DNA of 5,728 bases from a bacterium (GTDB lineage Bacteria > Krumholzibacteriota > Krumholzibacteriia > WVZY01), in the NCBI GenBank assembly GCA_027296025.1, contig JAPUJU010000376.1, positions 1-5,728 on the forward strand, given 5' to 3'. Within the stretch, counting starts at the first letter, position 1. Each line of letters starts with the position of its first letter. The notes under the pieces are model-generated. The model worked only from the letters and a program-made list of their open reading frames with translations. It searched no databases and had not been told where the DNA came from. Shown piece by piece: positions 1 through 5,728 of this stretch. A program made the position numbers and the translations under genes.

Positions 1-1699
1 TGATACCGACGAAGTTGATTTCCAAGATTTCGACGCCGACCCTTCCATACGCGTTCCGCACGGCAACCTGAACCGTCGTCACTCCCGGACTGAGGCCGCT
101 CAGTTGAAAAACCAGGTCTTCTTCCGTTTCATCCCATTTGCCGTCAAGCGGCCGAAGAAACGTCAGGCCAACGCCGTTAACGCTGAACGATGCGCTCCTG
201 AGGGGCGCCGCGTAGTCCACCGCGTCATTCTGAAACGGGTTCTGATTGGGAACCGGCAACGAGATCGCCTTCATGTCGATCGCGTAGCTTGCCTCCTCGA
301 TTTCGACTCTGTTACCGCCTGCAAATTCGACGGTCGGGGGCATATCGAAAATGTCCGGGATGTCGTTCTCGTTCGCGTCGACGGTGCCCACCTGTCCGGC
401 CGTGTAGAAGCACAATGGCTGGCCCTGGTCTGTACGCCCGTTCCACATGAGACAGTTGACATATGTCGGGCACCCGGTAAGCACATCACTTCCGGGCGGA
501 TAATCCACCTTGTTGCGATTCTGGTAATTGAGGTACCCCGAACGCGACGAGCACTGACTTGGTGCACCCGGGTATTCATCCAATCCCCAGAAAATATGAA
601 TCGTCTCGTGCATCATGATGTTGGCGAAGAGCGTGATGTCGTCGAGGAAGTGCGGGTTGACATTCGGGTTGGCGGGCCAGGGCATCACGTTGTAGGGCCC
701 GCCGAGTTGCGCATAGGCAGTGTACGGCGCCCCGCGGAACTTGCCGCCTTCTCTACTGCCGTCGGCAACGAAAATCGTGAACACCCAGTCCGGCGGGTTC
801 GGGCCGCCTCGTTTGGAAGTATTGAACGCGTGGACGGCCAGCGATTCATCGCGCCCCGTGAAACCCTCAGGTTCCAAGTTTGCCATACAGTCGGCGATCC
901 ACAGATAGTCATCGTCTAAGGTGTGGATGATGGGTTCGTACCGGGTTCGAACCCGTTTCCTGAAGTCGAACGTGAAATTGATGGATATGTAGGCCCACGT
1001 TTGCTGGAACGAGAGCATGGCGGTGACCACGCCCTGGGAGACATCCCGAAGTTCGTCCTCCGTCCACGTCTCTGTTTTGGGATCACCCGTCCCGTCGCTT
1101 TCCGGATAAATGACGTTCACTGCGATGTCGCCGATCATCATCTCGGCGCCCTGCTGGATTCCAGGTGACACAGAGGCGACCTCTCCGGGCGCGGGCGTCT
1201 GCTGCGGGCGTCTCGACTCGCGCACGACATCCGCCGGGACCTGGATGACGACGTCGGAAAACCCCTCCCGCCACTTCCCCGACTTCTGGAGGTCCAGTAC
1301 CGCTTCCACACGGTCGTAGGCGGCTTTGACCTGGTTGATTTCTTCGGACGCCGGGCTCGCCATCTGCGGTCCGACAAACGACTCCTCGAAATAAGTGAAC
1401 TCGGGATCGGCGAGAAGCTCGGCGAGCGGTGACGTCATCGGGATCTCGCACACCACAAGGGAAGGTTCGAAGTAGTTCACATGAACGGCTCCACCTTCGA
1501 CGAGCCGCCGACGGAGCTCGGCAAACTTTTTCGTGTCCGCGGTGGCCGAGTGAATGTAGATGCGGGTTCTCTCGACCTCGGGCTGCGTGTCGTAGGCGTT
1601 GACTCTGACGGCCCGTGCCGGGCCGGCGATCGCATGCGGGGGTGGGGCCACTGCGAATATCAGCAAGCTGATCAGGGAGAATTCCCAGTAGCGTCGCAT
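1..1699 (-). CDS. Secreted zinc metalloprotease, metzincin-like, 3' end beyond the window
   Basis: One frame stays open from ATG 1699 to the left edge (566 codons, no stop). Residues 1-25 form a signal peptide (hydrophobic core 7-18, likely cleavage near AIA-25), so the product is exported. Residues 44-108 show a strand-helix-strand-strand-helix-strand order like an I9-type propeptide. A Pro/Gln-rich linker (about 160-184) leads to the catalytic region. The active site is HETIHIFWGLDEY (364-376), with His364 and His368 as zinc ligands, Glu365 as general base and Asp374 as likely third ligand at metzincin spacing. Cys383, Cys410, Cys416 and Cys430 follow and probably form disulfides. Met418 in NCLMWN may be the Met-turn. 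DANENDIPD (441-449) resembles a calcium-binding repeat, and residues after 455 look like a beta-sandwich. The start is supported by AAAGGA 7 nt upstream. It probably shares an operon with the gene 19 nt upstream. Zinc protease identity is strong from motifs; the exact family and substrate are unknown. Confidence 0.85.
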   Translation of the reverse strand, partial: MRRYWEFSLISLLIFAVAPPPHAIAGPARAVRVNAYDTQPEVERTRIYIHSATADTKKFAELRRRLVEGGAVHVNYFEPSLVVCEIPMTSPLAELLADPEFTYFEESFVGPQMASPASEEINQVKAAYDRVEAVLDLQKSGKWREGFSDVVIQVPADVVRESRRPQQTPAPGEVASVSPGIQQGAEMMIGDIAVNVIYPESDGTGDPKTETWTEDELRDVSQGVVTAMLSFQQTWAYISINFTFDFRKRVRTRYEPIIHTLDDDYLWIADCMANLEPEGFTGRDESLAVHAFNTSKRGGPNPPDWVFTIFVADGSREGGKFRGAPYTAYAQLGGPYNVMPWPANPNVNPHFLDDITLFANIMMHETIHIFWGLDEYPGAPSQCSSRSGYLNYQNRNKVDYPPGSDVLTGCPTYVNCLMWNGRTDQGQPLCFYTAGQVGTVDANENDIPDIFDMPPTVEFAGGNRVEIEEASYAIDMKAISLPVPNQNPFQNDAVDYAAPLRSASFSVNGVGLTFLRPLDGKWDETEEDLVFQLSGLSPGVTTVQVAVRNAYGRVGVEILEINFVGI

Positions 1700-1706
1700 C
1701 GGTTTG

Positions 1707-1712
1707 TCCTTT
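1707..1712 (-). promoter_or_regulatory. Shine-Dalgarno of the metalloprotease gene
   Basis: The minus strand reads AAAGGA, then 7 nt, then ATG at 1699-1697. It lies in the 19-nt gap after the TAA (1721-1719) of the upstream gene. This fixes the start and supports translation from a shared mRNA. Confidence 0.75.
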
Positions 1713-1718
1713 CTTCCT

Positions 1719-2552
1719 TTACGGAGCCGGGTCGATGAAGAGGATGGACTTCGCATCGAAACCATAGGCGATAAGCTCCGCCGTCGTTCTCGACTCCTTC
1801 CGGCCTGAAGCCGGTATTCCTGCAATTCTGGGCTCAGTCCGTGTCTCTCGAATCCTGCTGATCTCACATCTGGCCATCCGAAACACGGGAATCTCGTCGC
1901 AGAACCAGACCGCGTAATTATCTTCCGCTCGTATAATCAGTATGACGTTACCCGTGGGAATCTCTCTGTCTTTTCGGACAGTTCGGGTTTTTCGTTCGCA
2001 AGTGAATCTGCCGGCCGGCGTGGCGGCCAGGACACCCGACTTCAAATCCCACGGAGCGTCCGTTGTGGGGCTTACCAGCGAAAAGTCCTCGTACCGGAGG
2101 GGATCCTCTTCCCGGACCGGACGTGTACCGCTCCTAATATAGAGTCTGAGGACAAACCTACCAAGCGAATCATCCACCGAGAAATGAGTAATCTTCTCAA
2201 GGACCAGTAGTTTCAGCACTTGGTGATCCTCTCGATCGCCGATGTAGGGGCGAGTCTCGATTTCCACCCACCAGGCCGTACCCCGATCGGTCTCCTCCCG
2301 GGCGGAAACGCCGACGTAGACCTCGGTGGTGTCGACCTGTCCCAACGCTTCATCGGCGACCAGGTAGCGACACCACGCGCCCTCTCGAAAGACCAGGCGA
2401 GAGAAATCCACGCCCGGGATGAGGAAATTGTTCGCTGTCCGCTCAGCCAGTCCCGGCGACGGTATACTTACGAAAATTACGAAGAAAAGATTTGCCCATA
2501 CAGCGGCGAACGTGGTGGAAAACAAACGGCGTTCTCGCATGTGTCGAAGCAT
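1719..2552 (-). CDS. Secreted protein of unknown function, upstream partner of the metalloprotease
   Basis: I do not recognise the family. The 277-residue product starts with a basic stretch (RHMRERR), a hydrophobic core (about 13-31) and a likely signal-peptidase I site after GLA-36, so it is probably periplasmic or secreted. No lipobox Cys is visible. The mature part alternates short hydrophobic strands with charged turns, suggesting an all-beta fold. Landmarks are GAWCRY (58-63), AWWVEIE (93-99), TPAGRFTCER (178-187), VWFCDEIPVF (215-224) and a C-terminal AYGFDAKSI (262-270). The pattern 'G-W-x-Y ... W ... IP ... YGxxAKS' recalls small beta-rich secreted domains of the DUF3108 kind, but that is only an impression. 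Four mature cysteines (61, 185, 218, 229) could form two disulfides. It is followed after 19 nt by the metalloprotease, so it may be co-produced with it. ATG 2552 lacks a clear Shine-Dalgarno, and the in-frame ATG at 2540 (Met5) is an alternative that still leaves a complete signal peptide. Confidence 0.8.
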   Translation of the reverse strand: MLRHMRERRLFSTTFAAVWANLFFVIFVSIPSPGLAERTANNFLIPGVDFSRLVFREGAWCRYLVADEALGQVDTTEVYVGVSAREETDRGTAWWVEIETRPYIGDREDHQVLKLLVLEKITHFSVDDSLGRFVLRLYIRSGTRPVREEDPLRYEDFSLVSPTTDAPWDLKSGVLAATPAGRFTCERKTRTVRKDREIPTGNVILIIRAEDNYAVWFCDEIPVFRMARCEISRIRETRTEPRIAGIPASGRKESRTTAELIAYGFDAKSILFIDPAP

Positions 2553-2629
2553 GATCGTTGGGGGGCGACTCCACCCGGCTCAAACGTAGCAAACAACAGC
2601 AGGGGCGGCAAGCCGGCCTTGGCTACTTA

Positions 2630-2660
2630 CTTATACAAGTCTTCCCCTCGGGTGTGTCAA
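2630..2660 (-). promoter_or_regulatory. Predicted sigma70-type promoter for the secreted protein-metalloprotease pair
   Basis: The minus strand has a perfect -35 box TTGACA (2660-2655), a 19-nt spacer and a -10-like TATAAG (2635-2630, 5 of 6 consensus bases). The spacer is 2 nt longer than optimal. Transcription would start near 2623, giving a leader of about 70 nt before ATG 2552. The -35 box overlaps the last two bases of the T tract of the upstream terminator. Confidence 0.55.
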
Positions 2661-2687
2661 AAAAAGGGCGGGGCCACAGCCCCGCCC
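2659..2687 (-). terminator. Intrinsic terminator of the HU gene
   Basis: On the minus strand a perfect 9-bp stem (GGGCGGGGC pairing with GCCCCGCCC, 2687-2679 and 2674-2666) encloses a TGTG loop and is followed directly by seven T (2665-2659). It begins 25 nt past the HU stop codon. There is no T tract on the other side, so it works for minus-strand transcription only. Confidence 0.93.
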
Positions 2688-2712
2688 ATACGCAACCCCT
2701 CGCGATTGATGT

Positions 2713-3006
2713 CTATTTACGAACGCGGTCCTTGAGCGACCGGCCGGCGGAGAATGCCGGAAAACGCGACGCCGGGATCTGGATCGGCTCACCCGTCTGC
2801 GGGTTTCGGCCCTCCCGCTTCTTCCGCTTCCGAATCTGGAAGGTTCCGAAGCCCGTGATCTGCACCCTGTTCCCGCGGTTCAACTCAGACGCGATGATGC
2901 CTTCTTTCGGTACTGTGCTGAAAATTGCGTCAACGAGTAGCTTGGAGTCTTTCAGCGTAAAGCCCGTTTTCTTTGCCACCTTGTCAACGAGTTCTGTTTT
3001 GTTCAC
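2713..3006 (-). CDS. HU/IHF-family DNA-binding protein
   Basis: This is a histone-like nucleoid protein, acting as a dimer that bends DNA. The N-terminal MNKTELVDKVA and the following residues to about 34 form the two dimerisation helices. The family signature runs from GFGTF (52-56) through the basic arm to GRNPQTG (66-72), with Pro69 as the residue that intercalates into DNA. The C-terminal part IPASRFPAFSAGRSLKD matches the closing strand and helix of HU. At 97 residues it is slightly longer than the usual 90. The extra residues lie around 35-40 (KEGIIA), between helix 2 and the first strand. It starts with GTG, supported by a near-perfect Shine-Dalgarno. It has its own predicted promoter and a strong terminator, so it is likely a single-gene, well-expressed unit. 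HU and IHF subunits cannot be separated from sequence alone here, so no symbol is given. Confidence 0.97.
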   Translation of the reverse strand: MNKTELVDKVAKKTGFTLKDSKLLVDAIFSTVPKEGIIASELNRGNRVQITGFGTFQIRKRKKREGRNPQTGEPIQIPASRFPAFSAGRSLKDRVRK

Positions 3007-3009
3007 AAT

Positions 3010-3019
3010 TCACCTCCTT
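3010..3019 (-). promoter_or_regulatory. Full-length Shine-Dalgarno of the HU gene
   Basis: The minus strand reads AAGGAGGTGA, complementary over ten bases to the usual 16S rRNA 3' end, with the GGAGG core 6 nt from the GTG start at 3006-3004. This decides the GTG as start and predicts strong translation. Confidence 0.9.
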
Positions 3020-3034
3020 CCTGTGTCTACTGGC

Positions 3035-3064
3035 AATTTAGCCGTGTCTCAAAAACACTGTCAA
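3035..3064 (-). promoter_or_regulatory. Predicted sigma70-type promoter of the HU gene
   Basis: The minus strand has a perfect TTGACA (3064-3059), an 18-nt spacer and TAAATT (3040-3035, 4 of 6 consensus bases). The start of transcription would be near 3028, giving a leader of about 22 nt that is mostly the ribosome binding site. It lies in the gap after lptD, so HU is probably transcribed on its own. Confidence 0.6.
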
Positions 3065-3116
3065 TGAATTTTCTGGTTTTTGCCCTGTAAGAATGAGGGT
3101 TTTTCGGGGTTGAGTT

Positions 3117-3138
3117 TTCCTCCGTGCTCTTGGAGGAA
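3117..3138 (-). other. Small hairpin just after the lptD stop codon
   Basis: A 7-bp inverted repeat (TTCCTCC and GGAGGAA, 8-nt loop) begins 6 nt past the lptD stop. On the minus strand it is followed by AACTC rather than a T tract, so it is not a classical intrinsic terminator. It could stabilise the 3' end of the lptD mRNA or help factor-dependent termination. Confidence 0.4.
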
Positions 3139-3144
3139 GTCGGA

Positions 3145-5728
3145 CTAGAAGCTGTATGGCGAGTTGAACGAGGTTGACCCGAGTCCTCGATTGCCTTGCT
3201 CCGTAAATACTTCGGGGTGGGCAACCAGGTTGATTCTGAAGTAAAACTCCCAGTTGTCGACGAACTGCTGGCGAATGAAGGATATCCGCCAGCAGTGAAG
3301 GTCACGCGTTATCTCAAAGCGCTGGCCGAGCAGGTCCTGGTTGACCACGTCATACTGGGCGGAGTAGTTTACGAGCCAGAATCTAGTGATGTTGATCGAG
3401 CCATTCAAGTTCAGCGTTGAGCGTGGAGTCGAATTCTGGGCCTGCGAGTAGCTGATCGCCGCGGTCAGGCTCCACGGCAGTCCTTCTCCCAGACTTTCAT
3501 CGAGTTCGTCCGTGTCATATTCAGATTGGCCGGCGGTTGATTCCTGGCTTCGCCTCGCCTTCGTCGTGTCGGCCGCGACAACATTCAGTTCGCGCGTATC
3601 CACTTTTGAAGAGCTCCCGAGTTCGTGGCGTCCGCGAAACCCGAATGACGATGTTACCGACGTGCTGAGCACATCCCACAGGTACGGCTCGAACAACTGG
3701 TTCATCGAGATATTCGTACCGAAGAGTCTGAGGTTCATGTTACTCGACACCGTCGAAAAGCCCTTCCGGCCAGTGGCGTTCGGGTTAAAGCTCGAACCGA
3801 GTGACCAGATGAACACACCGGCAAGTCTCTTTTCTTCATCGCCGTCCTGAATCTTGATGTCGAAGGCGTTGCTAAGGGAAAGCCCGATTGACTCCGTCTC
3901 GCGCGCTCCGTTCCTGCCCGGCCGGTACGAATAGCGGACACCCGGCTGAATCGTGTGACGGATTCCACGGAGCCTTCCGATCGTGGGATAGAACGTTCCG
4001 TATATGTTCGTGTTCGCACCGATACCGAAGTTCCAGTTGAAGTCGTTCTCGTCCGTAACGATCTGGCTCGCCGGCACGCTTACCGTACCGGTCGTATCCA
4101 TGAACGAGAAGGCCGCAAAGTCCTGGCTCGTTCGTGTGTAATTATCGGTAGCCGATACGGACGGGGAAAAGTTGATAAACCCAAACTTCGGGTGACTGCT
4201 GAGGCTGATAGAACCGTCGACCGTCACTTGTTCCGTCGACAGCGAATCGCTGGTGTTGACGACCCGACTGCCACTCAGCCCCGGGTTGTAACGAATGTTG
4301 TCGAGTATCCTCTCGAGAAACGGTCGATCTCCAGACTTGGTTTTCTCCCCGAAGTACAACGTCCTCGACGGGATCGAAAGAGAGAGCTGCGGGAATACCG
4401 TAGTAAGATTGACCGTCCTCGGGTCGCTCACATCGAGGAGCTGTACTCGTCGCGCTGAGGCGCTGAACCCAACTTTGTCCCATGATTTACTCAGGGTCAC
4501 ACGCGATTCGATCCGTCGATCGATGATGTTCTCGACGTCATCGAGTGTGCTGACTGCCTTCGGGGCGATATCGCTGCTGACAAAGCGAAGGTCGGATGTG
4601 AAGTTGGATCGCTCGCCTAGGAGCCCCGGCTGGGTATGCCTGGCCGACGCGGTCCACTCGCTTTTCAACGTTGTGTTCGGATCGCCGTCGATATTCCTGA
4701 ACCACTGCAAATTGATGTTGCCGTTGTATGCGTACCGTTTCCTGTACTGGTTCAGGAGCTGCCCACGGAACGATTCGTTCTCGTTGAAGTCCGCGATAAA
4801 GTGAAAATCCATATAATCGTTGGTTGCCCAGTAGTAGCCAATATTCCGGATGAAGCGCCCCGTGCGGCTGTTCACGCCGAACTCAAAATCGGGGCGCAGG
4901 ATACCCGAGCTTCTGCCCCGGTGAATGTTCTCGGAAAAGAACGGCAAGCCGAAAACGGGCGTGTCGCCAATGTACAGGGCAACCGGCCCCGTTACAACTT
5001 TGTCGTCGATGTACACCTTCATGGAGTTGCTCCTGAAGTGGTAGTGTGGTTCCTTCAGGTCGCACGTCGTGTACGTGGAACGCCAGAGTTTCATCACATC
5101 GTTACCAACGGTGGCAACATCCTCGCCCTGGTAATAGCCCTCGAGAAATTGGGTCTGTCCATCCTGGATGAGCCCGATGCCGCTTTCGAGATCATAGTTC
5201 ATCTGTTCTCCGTAGAATTTGTCCTGACCATCTATGAGAATCGGTGAACCCGTCGCATCGAGAAGCTGCATTTCCACATCAAAAAGAATCCGGTCGGCCA
5301 GCAGCGTGCGCCTGTTGAACGCAAGGCGCGAGTCGGAATCCAGAATCAGGTCACGATCGCGCGCAAAATAACGGATCGTGTCCGCGTTGTAGGCGACAAT
5401 TTCTGCTTCCTTGTGAAACGGTCTGTACGTGAGCGACGTATCGATCTCCGCCCGAAGCGAGTCTGCGGTCTCATTCTTTCCGATGTTGATGTATCGATAG
5501 ACGCCCTTTGCATCACCAACGATTTTCACGTACGAAAGCGAGTCACGCTCGAAGACAAAAAACATGGCGTCGCCCTCGGCGTAGTTGCTTTCTACTCTGT
5601 CAGGGCTCACCGGGTAGAACTCGCTGGCCGCGTTACCGCCGACTCGCAGCGAATCCATGCGGTTGTCGTGGAGGTAGAGAATCATGGAATCGCCGTGGAC
5701 CCAGTTGTCGCGGCCGACGATGAGCGTA
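3145..5728 (-). CDS. lptD: LPS-assembly outer membrane protein LptD, 5' end beyond the window
   Basis: LptD forms the outer-membrane barrel that, with LptE, inserts lipopolysaccharide into the cell surface. The frame is open through the right edge, so the signal peptide and true start are missing. Residues are numbered here from the internal Met codon at 5685; 14 more lie before it. Residues 1 to about 200 are LptA/OstA-like jellyroll sequence (DSLRVGGNA, EGDAMFFVFE, FYGEQMNYDLESG). Family hallmarks follow: YTTCDLKEPHYHF (205-217), ALYIGDTPVFGLPFF (236-250), SSGILRPDFEFG (259-270) and GYYWATNDYMD (283-293). The remainder is alternating barrel strands, including RHTIQPGVRYSY (576-587), ending in the terminal Phe (SPYSF) typical of barrels recognised by the BAM machinery. 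Only two cysteines are visible (208 and 798), and a polar stretch sits at about 688-736. The stop is TAG at 3147-3145. The family call is firm; the symbol rests on motif recognition. Confidence 0.93.
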   Translation of the reverse strand, partial: TLIVGRDNWVHGDSMILYLHDNRMDSLRVGGNAASEFYPVSPDRVESNYAEGDAMFFVFERDSLSYVKIVGDAKGVYRYINIGKNETADSLRAEIDTSLTYRPFHKEAEIVAYNADTIRYFARDRDLILDSDSRLAFNRRTLLADRILFDVEMQLLDATGSPILIDGQDKFYGEQMNYDLESGIGLIQDGQTQFLEGYYQGEDVATVGNDVMKLWRSTYTTCDLKEPHYHFRSNSMKVYIDDKVVTGPVALYIGDTPVFGLPFFSENIHRGRSSGILRPDFEFGVNSRTGRFIRNIGYYWATNDYMDFHFIADFNENESFRGQLLNQYRKRYAYNGNINLQWFRNIDGDPNTTLKSEWTASARHTQPGLLGERSNFTSDLRFVSSDIAPKAVSTLDDVENIIDRRIESRVTLSKSWDKVGFSASARRVQLLDVSDPRTVNLTTVFPQLSLSIPSRTLYFGEKTKSGDRPFLERILDNIRYNPGLSGSRVVNTSDSLSTEQVTVDGSISLSSHPKFGFINFSPSVSATDNYTRTSQDFAAFSFMDTTGTVSVPASQIVTDENDFNWNFGIGANTNIYGTFYPTIGRLRGIRHTIQPGVRYSYRPGRNGARETESIGLSLSNAFDIKIQDGDEEKRLAGVFIWSLGSSFNPNATGRKGFSTVSSNMNLRLFGTNISMNQLFEPYLWDVLSTSVTSSFGFRGRHELGSSSKVDTRELNVVAADTTKARRSQESTAGQSEYDTDELDESLGEGLPWSLTAAISYSQAQNSTPRSTLNLNGSINITRFWLVNYSAQYDVVNQDLLGQRFEITRDLHCWRISFIRQQFVDNWEFYFRINLVAHPEVFTEQGNRGLGSTSFNSPYSF

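Noticed and set aside
104..919. A 271-codon open frame on the plus strand
   Set aside because: It lies antisense to the metalloprotease, whose minus-strand frame has a signal peptide, HExxH and a Shine-Dalgarno. The plus-strand product is rich in Arg, Val and His with no recognisable domain, as expected for a shadow frame in GC-rich DNA.
942..955. A perfect 14-nt palindrome CGGGTTCGAACCCG that resembles a tRNA T-arm or an operator
   Set aside because: It is inside the metalloprotease coding frame and encodes part of RKRVRTRYEP. No acceptor, D or anticodon arms surround it, and a coding position makes an operator unlikely.
1083..1451. A minus-strand open frame of 122 codons in another register, and a similar 102-codon one at 271-579
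   Set aside because: Both overlap the metalloprotease on the same strand in a different register. Their products are Arg-rich and low in complexity, and the protease frame runs unbroken through both.
3084..3105. A short CCCT/AGGG inverted repeat followed by T on the plus strand, like a plus-strand terminator
   Set aside because: The stem is only about 4 bp with a 9-nt loop, and there is no plus-strand gene for it to terminate.
3955..5247. Three overlapping plus-strand open frames of 167-203 codons
   Set aside because: All are antisense to lptD, which has clear family motifs throughout this range. They overlap one another and show no domain or ribosome binding site.

Overview
The window is a stretch of ordinary bacterial chromosome with every supported gene on the minus strand. 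A large outer-membrane LPS-assembly protein (LptD) and several signal-peptide proteins show a Gram-negative (diderm) bacterium. The LptD has the layout I associate with the FCB superphylum and related lineages (Bacteroidota, Gemmatimonadota, Krumholzibacteriota, Eisenbacteria-like candidate phyla). It carries a 'YTTCDLKEPHY' motif and a single Cys near the C-terminus. The HU-like protein has a slightly long helix-to-strand segment. This placement is an impression from motifs, not a database result.

Layout from right to left, the direction of transcription: (1) 5728-3145, lptD, running off the right edge, so its start and signal peptide are missing. (2) 3144-3007, an intergenic stretch with a small hairpin, a TTGACA-type promoter and a near-perfect Shine-Dalgarno. 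(3) 3006-2713, an HU/IHF-family DNA-binding protein with a GTG start, closed by a strong intrinsic terminator at 2687-2659. (4) A second promoter whose -35 box begins inside the T tract of that terminator. (5) 2552-1719, a secreted protein of unknown function. (6) 1699-1, after a 19-nt gap that holds a Shine-Dalgarno, a large secreted zinc metalloprotease running off the left edge.

The metalloprotease is easy to miss. Its frame has no stop codon in the window, and the opposite strand carries a long but spurious open frame. Read on the minus strand from 1699 it is one uninterrupted frame of 566 codons. It encodes a signal peptide, a propeptide-like domain, a metzincin-like HETIHIFWGLDEY active site, a four-cysteine segment, a calcium-site-like DxNxND motif and the start of a beta-rich C-terminal domain.

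How the genes work together: lptD and the HU gene look like separately expressed housekeeping genes. The unknown secreted protein and the metalloprotease look like a two-gene operon, which is the least explained part of the window. I see no mobile elements, CRISPR arrays, RNA genes or signs of recent transfer.
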